Assembly: GCA_963682055.1 (NCBI GenBank)
Contig: OY821742.1
Span: 10,509,752 to 10,573,751, forward strand
DNA length: 64,000 nucleotides
Direction of reading: 5' to 3'
Source of the DNA: Primula veris
Lineage: Eukaryota; Streptophyta; Magnoliopsida; Ericales; Primulaceae
Shown here in pieces: positions 1 to 11,636 of the stretch; positions within the stretch are counted from its first letter, which is position 1; each line of letters starts with the position of its first letter. A model generated the notes under the pieces. It ran no database searches, was not told the DNA's origin, and saw nothing but the letters and a program-made list of their open reading frames with translations. A program made the position numbers and the translations under genes.

Positions 1-978
1 TTGTTTGGACCATCATTAGCTTCTTTTGGGGGTTTTTTAACTTTATGAAAAGTTCTATCTACCCAGTTTTTAGTACTTTCTTTTTTCATGAAGTTGGTGT
101 TGTATAATTTGGCCTCTGGTTTTTTGCTTTTTTACTCGGCTTTATTTTTCTTAGCTTATTCTTTGAGTGTTTTTTTTTTTTTTTTTATCATTCTTGAATT
201 TGCAGAAATTTAATTTATGGCCTTGCTTATAACAATAACTGCAGTAATCTAGTAAGTTTTCGTACTCGCAATATTGTTAGAAACCCACATCACTGTCATT
301 ACCATAACCAATCCGAACTCTTTCAACCAGCTCTTCACTAAGGTCAACATTTACACAGATCCTTGCTAGGCTTGCTCTTGTTAGTTTAGAAGTAGTTTCA
401 TCTACCCTTAAAAGATTTCCTAAATCTCTTGTTATGGAAAAGATAGTAGAAATATTGTATAAATGTATATGCACTTTAGGCAGATTAATCCATACAGGTG
501 CAACAGAGGTCTCAAAGTCGGGATCAAAGTCATATGTCCATTTAAAAACACGCATAGGATAGTGCTCTATATACCATATTTGTTTAATCCAAATTCTCAT
601 AAAATCTTCCTCGTGGAAACATCAGATCAGTATATGTTTGTGATCTAACACAACAATATTATAGTTTGATTGTAAATCGAGCTTACTGAACAATTTTCTT
701 ATAACTTCCACGTCTGTTTTACCATGCGTAAATTTACCTATTAACGTGTACTTGAACGGTTCCGATAACTGCTTAACGTCATCCATAGAAAAATGGATTG
801 CAGGTTCATCTTTATAGCTACCTACTTCTTTCAACGCTATATTAGATTTATTTGGTTGAGAACTTACTATGGATGTGAAGGATTTCGTTGGGGGTGGATC
901 CGGAGGCATGCATTGGTGATTTCGTTTTATAGATATGGTTTTATCTCTTTCCGGCGAGGCAGAAGTGTGATCAGACAT
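1..978 (-). pseudogene. L1-type LINE ORF1 relic (DUF4283-like and CCHC knuckle)
   Basis: Read on the minus strand from 978, one frame encodes the RNA-binding ORF1-type protein that plant L1 LINEs carry. It starts with a Ser/Pro-rich N terminus, then a DUF4283-like region (FSMDDVKQLSEPFKYTLIGK, later APVWINLPKVHIHLYN and LARICVNVDLSEELVERVRI). A zinc knuckle of form CxxCxxxGHxxxxC follows near 195-240. The frame is continuous but broken by TGA at 622-624, where an Arg is expected (CGA to TGA would explain it), and by a stop at 277-279. No reverse transcriptase is visible; it would lie off the left edge. This is a dead fragment. The family assignment rests on remembered motif similarity and is good but unverified. 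Confidence 0.75.
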
Positions 979-1602
979 AAGTGCGGCGGCTACGGTTATT
1001 CATCCTAGTCGTCTCTCTTTATCTCTCTAGATTTTTGAGTTATCAAATACCCACATAGGATTTTTATTTATATGCCGTTATGCTAGTGGGCATCGTTATT
1101 TTCTTATATGTCATTTAGAACAATGGTGTTTTGTCTTCTTCCTTTTGTGTTATTTACTTATTTTATCTCCTTTTGTTTTTATTGTTTGTTTGAGTCCAGT
1201 AGTGGATCACTATCTTCTGGTGATTTTGTTCGTAGTATTGTGTTGTTTTTGTCCTTTCATTCTATATTTGTTTTTCTTCTCATAGTCCTCTTGTATTTTC
1301 TTCCTTTCTTTTGTTTTTCTTACCCGCTCTCTTAGCTAAGAGGATCAATAAATACGTAACGTTCAATATCCTTCATTTTGTTTCTAGCAGTCTCTTTGTT
1401 TATTTTTAGTTGTTCACCATGATATATGAGATTCCCTCCATTGAAATTGACGACTAAATCCATAAAACACTATGTACCAATCAAATCGATTGAATTTTTT
1501 TGTCATCTTCAATGGACCTTGTGCAGCTGGGAGTTTTGGGATCTTCAAAACCGCTATATAAACGAACATAATCTGCATGAAGTAACAAGTTCAAGTGTAG
1601 AG
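979..1602. other. Upstream spacer of gene A, T-rich
   Basis: This stretch lies between the LINE relic and the start codon of gene A. It holds T-rich, low-complexity sequence and no convincing gene; short open frames here (for example 1108-1335) are unsupported. The left part is probably LINE 5' untranslated sequence. The right part should hold the gene A promoter. Confidence 0.5.
1555..1562 (+). promoter_or_regulatory. Probable TATA box of gene A
   Basis: TATATAAA sits about 40 bases before the ATG at 1603. That would put transcription start close to the start codon, with a very short leader. It is inferred from motif and spacing only. Confidence 0.45.
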
Positions 1603-4600
1603 ATGAAAGGTTTTATTGTTATCATGAGTTTATTGGTCGGTACTGTGGTTCCACTTCCATACCAACTCCAGCACAATCATATAACTCGACGTCTACTGAA
1701 TGATGTGGCAGTTGGGAAGAATCAACCACCAAAGGCGATGAAGGTGGAGCACAAAATGGAGATGTTCGGTGACGTCAGGATCGATGAGTATTTCTGGCTT
1801 CAAGATGACAATGGCACCAACCCTCAAGTCCTTTCTTATATAAACGACGAAAATAATTACACTAACCTTATAATGTCTGGTAGGGTTCAATTTTTCTCTC
1901 ATGCGTATTTAGTTAATGTGATTTCCATTATCATCTTATCCGCATTTCAAGCAAGAAAACATTTCAACTGTATTGTAGATACCAAATACTTGCAAGATCA
2001 AATCTATGCTGAAATGAGAGGGCAATTAAAAGACGAGGACATGACTGCACCTAGACGTAGAGGGCCATACTATTACTATGAGAGGACTTCGTTGGGAAGT
2101 GATCATTTTAAGTACTGTCGCCGCTTAGCTCCTAATGGTGCGGAACAACCTTCTGTTCATGATGTCATGCTGACTGGACCAAATTCTCCTCCTGAGAATG
2201 TTTTACTCGATACGAATTTAAAAGCTAAAGGCCACAAGTATTATTACATTGGTGCCTTTGAAGTAAGAGCAGCATCTTCGTCGTTGTGTTATCTTCCCTT
2301 TGTCATTTTTAGATCTGCTACATACATTTATGTCTTGTTCCTTTGATTCTAGCTTGTTTATCCTTTGTTTCTCAATTTATTTTCAGGTAAGTCCAAATCA
2401 TAGCTTACTAGCATATACAGAAAATACTGAAGGTGATCAGAACTATACTGCTAACTTCATCGATGCTGAGAGTAAACATCCAGTGGGAAAATCGTTAATA
2501 GGCTCGTCATATAATCTTTTATGGGCTGGTAATGAAACTTTACTTTACATCACAATGGATGACACCAAACGTCATGATAAGGTATTACATGTTGACCCTA
2601 ATTCCAAATGCTTGAGTTGGTTTGCTTATATAGCAACACAATCGTCTCATTTTCATTTGTTATTTTAGTTCATGATGAATGTACATCACTTATCTTTTCT
2701 GCATTTTCCTGTTCGGTATAAGTGTTCTTTAGTTCTGCTTTTTTCTTTTATAGGTATGGCTCCACAAACTCGGGGAAGAACAGTCGAACGATTTATGCCT
2801 TTACCATGAAAAAGATAGCAATTTCTCTGTGGACATTAATGAATCAGAAGACAAGAAATTTCTTTTTGTTGGATCTCGAAGTGAAACAACAAGCTTTACC
2901 TTCTATTTTGACATTGCCAACCCCGACCAAGGCCTTCTACCTTTAACACCTCGTATAGATGGGATTTTCACTTCAGCAAGCCATCGTGGTGCTCAATTTA
3001 TTATCACGAGGTGGAGTGGCGAGATATCTGAATTATCAGCATGTCCAGTGGACAATGTATCTGCAGTGACAGTTATCCTGCCTCATAGGGAAAGGTACTC
3101 GACTTTAAATTTATTAGTACTAACTTTGTCATGGATCATATTATCATGTGTATTAAGCATATAGTTAGATTCGAACATTCAGTCTTCTGTTCAATCTTGT
3201 TTCTTCTACACAGTGTAAAGATCCAGGACATCCAACTCTTTTCTGGTCATCTTGTTGTCTTTGAGCGTGAAAACGGCCTTATAAAAATAATCATATTCAA
3301 TCTTCTTCCTCTTGAAGAGCCTATTCAAATGCTTCAAACAGCCCAAGCTATCGAGTATATTGATCCTGCATATGCAGTATACCGAAGGGATTCAGAATTT
3401 TATTCCGGTATTTTACGGTTTTCTTATAGCGCATTAAAGACACCAGATACTGTGTTTGATTATGACCTGAACACAGGAGCATCCGTTGCAAAGAAGACAG
3501 ATACAGTAAGCAAATAAAAATTAGTAATTGGTATGTCATATCTTGCTTTATTTGTTTTTAACAAAATGCAACTTCATGACCTTGGTCGTAGGGGGTACTC
3601 ACTTACCTTACATCTTTTCAGGGTAAGATAATAATATGGAATTGTTTTCAACATTTTGACCTAGGTTTTGGGCGGTTTTGATTCCTCAAACTATATTACG
3701 GAAAGGAAATGGGCAACGGCTCCAGACGGGGCTCAAGTTCCCATGTCAGTTGTTTACAGAAAAGATCTCTTCAAGTCTGGCGGATCAAATCCGTTGATAC
3801 TTTACGGTTATGGAGCATATGAGGTTTTACAAGCTTACAATCCACTTTATGAGCACCTAGTTTCTTACAATTTATATCATAGACCATCTTTTAGTTTTGA
3901 AATCGATAACTGCTTTTCTTTCAGGTCTCTATCGATCCCACTTTCGATGGATCTATACTTCCTATGTTAGATAGAGGCTTTGTTTATGTGATTGCCCACG
4001 TGCGTGGGGGTGGTGAAGTGGGGAGCCAGTGGCACACAAATGGAATGTTGCTAAAGAAGAAAAATACTTTCACAGATTTCATTGCATGTGCGGAATATTT
4101 GATAGAGATGAAATACTGCACAAAAGAGACACTTGCAATTCAAGGTGATTATTCTGGGGGTTTGCTTATAGCTGCAGTTCTTAATATGAGGCCTGAACTA
4201 TTCAAGGTTGCCACTGTTCAATCACCTTTTGTTGATGTTGTTACGAGAATGCTTGATCGAACTATTCCTCAAGTAACAGCACAACAGGTGATGAATTTTA
4301 TATTCTTTTCTTTTATAGTCCCAACTGTAGTTTTTGTCTTGAGGCTTCAAGAAGTCGACACAACAGTTTTTTTTTTTACCTACTCAGTGTTTATCACCGA
4401 AATGACTTAATATTGTAACTTATGGTAGATCAACCCCCAGCCTCTCCATCTTGAAAGCTGCTTATTAGTGGGTATCATGTTTGTAGTCAAAGTGATAGAA
4501 GTTAGAGTATCATGTTTTGCAAGATATTGGTTTTCGATATTGGTTTTCATGAACATATATTAACAAAATAAATTGTCTTTTTCATGGTTGCAGGAATATG

Positions 4601-6412
4601 GTGATCCTCGCGAAGAAGAGTTTTACTTCTACATGAAGTCTTATTCCCCTCTTGATAATGTGAGCACCAAATACCATTCTTGTCTTTTGTCTTGCAGATT
4701 TTTTGTTTTTAAATAATTGTTTAAAATTTTTATTGGAATTTGCATCTAAAAGCAGGGGGAACTGCTAAAGGTCTAGAGCGGTCCGCTGACGCCCCTGACT
4801 TTCACGTAAAATTTATCAAAATACTCATGTGGTATTAATTTAATTACAAAATTATCATTCCATCTGAATATCATATTCTATTACAAATACACAAAATTCT
4901 CTTTCTATATAAACGACGAATTTAACACTAATAAACCCGAAATTTAATCCTCTATACGATCACCGGTCATAGCTGTTATTCACAACACAAGTTAAGTTGG
5001 AGCCCCAACTGATTTTTTTTCTCTTTTTTAGTCTTTCTTTTTTATCCTAACTATTTAACTAGTATGCAAAATTAATAATATACAGTACTTTATTGATTCT
5101 ATCCTTGTTTTCTTAACAACTGGTAATTACTTAAAAAAGTTATGGTACTTTTTAATAGTTTTTTATTAGAAAAAGCTAGATACTATGTAATTTTGAAAAA
5201 AAAAAAATTAGTTAGTTATTTATTAATATAAATTTTTAATGGAACATCTATAAATCAATTGTGACTTTTAAAATTAGTTAGTTGTTTAGTAGGTTGTTTA
5301 CAGAATGTCTAGTTTGTTATTTACATGTATAAATAAAGTTGGGTAACTTACTGTTTGACGTAATTTATTTTATTTCGAATAAACTTATTGTTTTACTTTG
5401 TAACTTATTTAACTAGTTAAATTCATTGGATTTTTTCTTGTTTATATGATTTAGTCCTTTATTGAAAATGATATATTTAAAAGTTTGTCGAACGGTGTTA
5501 TTATGCATCGCTTTCAAGATATGGATGACCGTAGGGGTCGATTGTAAATTAAAGTAACAATGTTTGACTTTTTGCAGTTTACTTTTTCTTAATTTGATTA
5601 TTTATTTTTTTTGTCAAAATTTTGACCCACTAATCTAAAGTTCTGGTTCCGCCACGATATAATGGATTTCAATTAGTAGTATAGTGAATATGCTAACTTT
5701 CATGTATCTTTGTAGGTATCAGCACAACAATATCCATCAACTCTAGTGACATCATACTGTAAGTTTTTTTTTATTCTGTGACATGATGTAAATGATATTA
5801 AGGGTATTATAACAAATATACTATAACGTCCTACTTGTTGATTTCAGCAAGCCGTTTTGTGTTATCGTCTTCTTAAAGTCACCAAATTTTTACGTAGCTT
5901 TTTCGTTTGTTAGCTTATAAGAACGGTATTGACAATTAGGTTTAACAAGTCATTTTATTTGGATGCTAAGAGTTTAATAGATGAGTTGAGGAGAAATGTT
6001 CTGCATTTTAGTGTCCAGCAGGACAGCTTGTTTGTTGAATGTTTGAGATTGATTTTGCTCCATTTCGAATGCTACAAATTAGTATGACTTTAAAATGTTG
6101 AATGTATATATTCTCAGATCCGGGTAGTGGTGGATCACAATCTGCTAAATTTGTTGCAAAACTGAGAGATGTGAAGAACGATAAAAACTTCTTGTTGTTA
6201 CAGTGTGATGTTAGTGACGCAAAATCTGCAGAATATTGGAGGTACGTAATGTTATTTGAGTTCCTATTCTAACTTAATCGATCATATCCAATTGTAAATA
6301 CTTCTTTTTGCACGGGACTACCTGGTTGACATATAATTTTCTTCAATGCAGGTTTGAATTTCTTAAAGCAGAGGCCTTCAAATATACATTTATACTAAAC
6401 ATAGTAAGCTAA
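1603..6412 (+). CDS. Gene A: secreted oligopeptidase B-like protein lacking the catalytic triad
   Basis: Eleven exons join in frame to 734 aa: 1603-1879, 1979-2262, 2387-2581, 2754-3094, 3214-3505, 3665-3823, 3925-4287, 4594-4659, 5716-5758, 6118-6241, 6352-6412. All introns are GT-AG; exon 6 has a weak GTTTTA donor. Residues 1-18 look like a signal peptide (MKGFIVIMSLLVGTVVPLP). A seven-bladed propeller region and an alpha/beta hydrolase domain follow, matching gene B and the plant oligopeptidase B family throughout, including VRGGGEVGSQW and [16 protein letters not shown]. The triad is gone: the nucleophile in GGSAGG is Tyr592 (GDYSGG, codon 4150-4152), the Asp before PRV is Tyr674 (split codon 5758/6118-6119), and the His is Lys709 (codon 6222-6224). 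Two residues are missing just before the Asp position. The intact frame suggests a pseudoenzyme or a young pseudogene. Intron 8 (4660-5715) is enlarged. The exon model is inferred by alignment to gene B. Confidence 0.8.
4753..5655. mobile_element. Possible hAT-like insertion in intron 8 of gene A
   Basis: Intron 8 is 1056 bp here but only about 150 bp in gene B. The extra sequence begins with CAGGGGGAACTG and ends near GGTTCTGG..CCGCCAC, which resemble degenerate hAT ends (compare the clear hAT element at 57462). It is A/T-rich and non-coding. No 8-bp target duplication was found, so boundaries and class are tentative. Confidence 0.35.
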
Positions 6413-6841
6413 ATGGAAGAATGGTGTCAAAAAAGAGATAACTAATAATAGTATCAAGTGCATCAATGCATTGTAGCACTAGAATTTTCTTATTTATATC
6501 TGGAGTTGTTCCTTTTCTTGTCAAACCATCGTGATATTGTGTTTCGAGTTGTTCATCTACTTGTCAAGCCATCGTTTTTATAACCGAAAATATTATATAA
6601 TGGTAACATACCTCAGTAACGTTGGAACATGCTTTTACCAACCTCTCTCTAGTAATGGGGTTCTGGGTATCATTTTCAGAACGGTGTTTTCTTTGTGTTT
6701 GGCAGAATTGCGAGTAATATGCAGTTGTCACCAACATAAAAGAATTGTGGTAACTGCATTGTACTCAGTGTATTCCCTTTTAAAGTTTTTCTTAATCTAA
6801 CTACTCTTAAAAATATTGTTGCATGCGAAAAAGTATGCTCA
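6413..6841. other. 3' flank of gene A
   Basis: It contains a stretch at 6460-6491 matching, in opposite genomic orientation, the 3' flank of gene B (26674-26704), as expected of paralogous 3' untranslated regions. A short open frame at 6531-6800 has no recognisable features and is probably chance. Confidence 0.5.
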
Positions 6842-6846
6842 TATGC

Positions 6847-8070
6847 TGAAATTCCTATCTGCTGTTCTAGTTGCAGTTTTGCAGTTAGGTTATAAGTGAG
6901 GTTGCAACCACAGTTAGAACCCAGTGTATAAATGGACAGAACTGTAAAAAGTTAAATGTACGTAAATGAAATCACACGCACATTTAACAGCGGAGTTCAC
7001 CTAACTAGCCTACGTCTCCGGGGCACTTACCCAGATTATGTATGATATTATAAAAATCTTACAATATAGGACTCAAGTATTAACGAAAAACACTTAGACT
7101 CCCTCGAGGTTTTTTCTGCCTATCTCTATATTGCTCCTACTCTATAACTATCACTTATAAATCAATGGCATCCCACCATTGTTTTCTTTTCAAAGCTCAC
7201 GTGTATTCTCTCTAGAAAATAAGTTCTTTATAATTTAGAACACACACTTTTTACAAGCTAAGTTATCAAGTATATAAGCAAGTAAAAACAATCTTCTATT
7301 CTTCAATATCTTTTGATTGTTTTTGACTTTATTGATTGGCTTCAATCTTCCCATGCATTGCGTGATACTTCAGCATTGATTGACTCCAATCATCATTGGT
7401 TGATACCTGTTTAATAACCAGCTTGATTGTAGGAGTTAGTATTTTCCTATAACTAGGAAGCATATAAAAAGATCATATCTTGGAAAGATATCTTTTAAGT
7501 ATTCATGTAAAACATTAACTCCTGATTTTATTCAATCTTTAAACATATCATACTGAATTGATAAGGAACAAAGATTGAAACATGTGATAAAGATTAGTAT
7601 AAGAATAGAGATATAGAATTATAAATGTAAAGGAAACATAACTAATCTCTTTATATCTTTTAGGAAATCTTTCCTTGCCACTTTGATATTCTCAATAAAC
7701 GCATATTAAACTTTTAGAATCATATGAGAATATATCATGCATGCTGTAGAACAATTAACAATTAATAAATAACAGCTATGCAGATTTACAGAACTAGACA
7801 GAATACTGCTGAGCAGCAGGTTGGAACTGTGGTTGCAACTGAGGTTGCAACTAGTACTTGAAACCTGTCACTACTGACTTAGTAGGTTGCAACTGAGGTT
7901 GCAACTGGTACTTGAAACCTGTTACTACTGACTTAGTAGGTTGCAACTGAGGTTGCAACTGATACTTGAAACCTGTCATTACTGTCTTAGTTCTTAACAA
8001 CAGTTAGGATTTATTTAGTGAAAACCAATAGACAATAAACAATATTTAGACCAGAAATCTGGTCCTAACA
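6847..8070 (-). mobile_element. Solo LTR of the SIRE-like copia family
   Basis: This is an inverted copy of the 1217-bp LTR of the element at 8208-18308. It starts (on +) with TGAAATTCC and ends with GGTCCTAACA, the complements of the LTR ends. It is flanked by the direct 5-bp duplication TATGC at 6842-6846 and 8071-8075. No internal sequence remains, so it is a recombination product of an older full insertion in the opposite orientation. It retains the GTTGCAAC-rich tandem units (about 7830-7990). Confidence 0.93.
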
Positions 8071-8207
8071 TATGCGACCTTAGAGCTAGGGTTACGGATC
8101 ATCCCATTCGACATATATATGAATAAAAGAAATGTAGGATGAATATAAAAATTTAAATTACCTACAACTTACAATCATGCCAAACAAGTTAGCCCTAAAA
8201 CAAGGAC

Positions 8208-9424
8208 TGTTAGGACCAGATTTCTGGTCTAAATACTATTTGTTGTCTATTGATTTGCATTAAATAATCCTAACTGTTTATTAAGAACTAAGACAGTGTT
8301 GTTAGGTTTCAAGCAATGTTGCAACCTCAGTTACAACCCACTAAGACAGTGTTGTTAGGTTTCAAGCAATGTTGCAACCTCAGTTACAACCTACTAAGAC
8401 AGCGTTGTTGGTTTCAAGTAATGTTGCAACCTAAGTTGCAACCACAGTTCCAACCTGCTGTTCTGCAAGATTCTGTCTAGTTCTGTAATTCTGCATTACT
8501 ATTCTTTAATGTCAATTATTTGTTTAAAGTATGTAGGATATATTCTCATATGCTCTTAAAGGTTTAGTTCGTTTATATTGAGAATATTAAAGTGGTAAGA
8601 AAAGATGTTTCCTAAAAGATATAAGAAGATTAGTTTATAAAGATATGTTTCCTTTAGATATGTAAATCAATATCTCTATTCTTATAATCTTTATCACTTG
8701 TTTCAATATTTGATCCTTATCAAATTCAGTATGATTCGTTTTAAGATTGAATGAAATATGGAGTTAATGTTTCATATATTTATTTAAATATATTATCTCT
8801 GAAAAGATATTATCTTATATGTTTCCTTGTTAAAGGAAAAGACTAACTCATATTTTCAAGCTAGTTATTAAACAGGTTTTATCCTATTGGAGTCAATCCT
8901 ACGCTGAAAAGACTTGTGTTACATGGAAAGATTGAAGTCAATCAAAAGAGTCAAAGCAATCATAAAAGATCTTGAAGACAAGAAGATTGTTTTTACTTAT
9001 ATAAATAGTTGATAACCTAACTTGTAAAAAGGTGTGTGTTCTAAATTATAAAGAACTCATTCTTGAGAGAATACACAGTGAGCTTTAAAAAGAAAACAAT
9101 GGTGGGATGCAATTGATTTTTAAGTGATAGTTATAGAGTAGGAGCAATATAGAGATAGGCAGAAAAACCTAGAGGGAGTCTAAGAGTTTTTCATTAAGAC
9201 TTGAATCCTATATTGTAAGCTTTTTATAATATGATAATCTGGGTAAGTGCCCCGGAGACGTATCCCAGTTGGGTGAACTCCGTTGTTAAATGTACGTGTG
9301 ATTTACTTCAAGTACATTTAAATAAACTGTTCTGTCTATTAATACACTTGGTTCCAACTGTGGTTGCAACATCACTTGGAACCTAACTTCAAAACTACAA
9401 CTAGAACAGCGGATAGGAATTTCA
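8208..9424 (+). repeat. 5' LTR of the SIRE-like copia element
   Basis: It begins TGTTAGGACC and ends GGAATTTCA. It contains three tandem copies of a 53-bp unit (about 8288-8446), each with GTTGCAAC-type motifs. Confidence 0.93.
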
Positions 9425-9425
9425 A

Positions 9426-9438
9426 TTGGTATCAGAGC
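9426..9438 (+). other. Primer binding site (initiator Met tRNA)
   Basis: TTGGTATCAGAGC lies directly after the 5' LTR. It is the classic plant copia primer site, complementary to the 3' end of initiator methionine tRNA. Confidence 0.88.
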
Positions 9439-9483
9439 TTCACACTAGACCGTACTTAGTGTGGATCATGTGTTCTGGTAAAA

Positions 9484-11160
9484 ATGGACTTAATGAGGGA
9501 AGGAAACACATTCAACAAACCACCAATGCTTGAAGGAGGAGTTAACTATGGAGTGTGAAAAATAAGAATGAGATCTTTCATCAAACAACAAAATGAACAA
9601 GCATGGAAAACAGTGTTGTATGGTTGGGAGCTTCCAACAGCAATTGATGGTGAAGGTGAACTGGTTTATGTACCTGAAGACAGATGGTCTGCTGATGAGG
9701 ACAGAAAATCAAGTGCAAACTCCACAGCAATAAACTTAATCTTTGCTGGTGTAACTCTCAGTGTGTTCAGATATATCTCTCATTGTGAAACTGCCAAAGA
9801 GGCATGGGATATTTTACAAATAACCTTTGAAGGAACTGTTAAAGTTAAAGCCTTTAAAATCCAACAGTTAACTACTCAATTTGAAAACTTAAGAATGGAG
9901 GAAGATGAAACCATTGAACAGTTTAATGGTAGAATTTGTCATATTGACATCAAGTTGGAACCTTAGGTGAAAAATACAGTGATGTCAAACTTGTTAAGAA
10001 AACTCTAAGGTCACTTCCAGAAAGGTTTGAGATAAAGGTTACTGCTATTGAAGAATCAACAGACTTAGATAATCTTAAACTTGAAGAACTTATAGGAAAT
10101 CTAAGCACTCATGAGCTAAAATTCTTCAAACAAAAGAGACCAGAAAAAGGAAAAGCCTTTCAAGCTAAAAAATCTGAATCTAAGGTCTGTGAGAAAGTGA
10201 GTGATGAAGAACAGCTAGCCTTCTTTGCTAAAAAGGTTTACAAAAAGTTTTATAAGAAAAAACAGGATGATACTGGAACATCCAAAAACTTTCAAAAAAG
10301 GGATAAAACAATTTAAGTCAGAATCTAGGTTTAACAATAATTCTACAGGGAAGTGGAATTCTAAAAAGAAGGATAACAAAGATTACAAGCCTAGAGAAAT
10401 TCAATGCAGAGAATGTAGAGGTTTTTGTCACATTCAGTCTGAGTGTGGAAATATTTTTAAAAGGAACAAAAATGCTTATATAACCACTCACAGTGATAGT
10501 GATTCTGAGTGCAACAGTGATGAAGAGGATGATTCTAACTTTGTTAATTTTATGGGAATAATCACTGAAAAAGAACTTACTTATGAAAGTGACTGTGAGT
10601 CTGTTTCAACCATAGTTACAACTGCTCTTAAAACCTATAGCAGTGATGAGGAAGAACCTTCAGATGAAAACATTACTCAGCAATATCTTGTCCTTTATGA
10701 AAAGTATCAATGCCTGAGTAAGAAATCCTTGATCTTGAACAAACTTAATGTTAATCTAAATGATGAAGTTAAAAGTCTTATTGAGCAACTTAACAAACAA
10801 CTAGTTGAACTTACGGAAACTAAAAAGAAAATAAAACTGCTGAATATTTCTGCCTCAGAAAAATTAGATGACATACTATCTTACTCCAGAGGCTCTAAAG
10901 ATAACAGTGGCTTAGGTTATTATGGCTATGAAAACACTGGAAAAACCACCTTTGTTAAAGCTCTTGTAAAACTGAAACTCATGTTATTGACAATAAGGTT
11001 AAAAGTAAAGTTGCAACCAGAGATGCAACCAAAGTTGCAACCAAGAAAAAACTGAATAGCTTTGAGGTTAAATCTATTTTTAGAACTAAACTGTGTAACT
11101 TCTGTAAAAGATCTGGTCATTTAGAAATCCAGTGTTATCTAAAGAGGAACAGAAAGTATA
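9484..11160 (+). pseudogene. gag: copia gag, broken
   Basis: The likely start is the ATG at 9484. A TGA at 9556-9558 replaces the Trp expected in NYGVWK. The frame resumes at once with the UBN2/Retrotran-gag-type core (AWDILQITFEG, LTTQFENLRM). Frameshifts occur near 9960 (LGEKYSDVKLVKKTLRSLPE continues in another frame), near 10310 and in about 10930-11060. Two CCHC knuckles are visible: CRECRGFCHIQSEC at 10405-10446 and CNFCKRSGHLEIQC at about 11095-11136. A long acidic, Ser-rich and coiled-coil-like stretch lies between them. The product would be the capsid/nucleocapsid protein of the virus-like particle. Confidence 0.85.
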
Positions 11161-11177
11161 TTTCTCAGAAAAACTGG

Positions 11178-11636
11178 TTGGCTTCTTTTGATAAAAAAAT
11201 GAACTGGGTATGGAAAGTTAAGAAAAGATCTACATTAATTACTAATAACAAAGCTATCATTACTTCTTTAAATGTTGTTACTTCTAATGATTGGTATTTT
11301 GACAGTGGTTGCTCTAAGCACATGACAGGTACTGCAAGTTTCCTTAAAAATGTCATTAGTCTTACAGGAAACACTCTTGTGTTTGGAGGTGGAGATACAG
11401 GTAAAATTGTTGGTAAAGATACCTTAAACAAACCTGGAATGCCTGATATTGATGATGTTTTTCTTTTAAATGGTCTAAAAGCTAATCTTATTAGTATTAG
11501 TCAACTGTGTGACAACAAGATGATTGTTAAGTTTAACAAAGATAAGTGTCTTATTACTGATCTTAACAATGATTTGGTCATGACTGGAGTTAGGTCAGCA
11601 AACAGCTGTTATGTTTTTGAAAAAGCTGAAAAATAA
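11178..11636 (+). pseudogene. pol: copia aspartic protease region of pol
   Basis: The frame contains NDWYFDSGCSKHMTG, the retroviral-type aspartic protease active site as found in copia (D-S-G with the usual SKHMTG context), followed by the typical LISISQLCD segment. It ends at a TAA (11634-11636) in the same frame as the integrase that follows, so the polyprotein is interrupted by one nonsense codon rather than a shift. The enzyme would cleave the Gag-Pol precursor. Confidence 0.85.

Noticed and set aside
1108..1335. 75-codon open frame, hydrophobic, upstream of gene A
   Set aside because: T-rich sequence gives Phe/Leu/Ser-rich frames by chance; no homology or promoter context.
1426..1602. 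Longer N terminus for gene A from the ATG at 1426
   Set aside because: It would place the TATA box inside the coding region and bury the signal peptide; genes B and D start at the equivalent of 1603.
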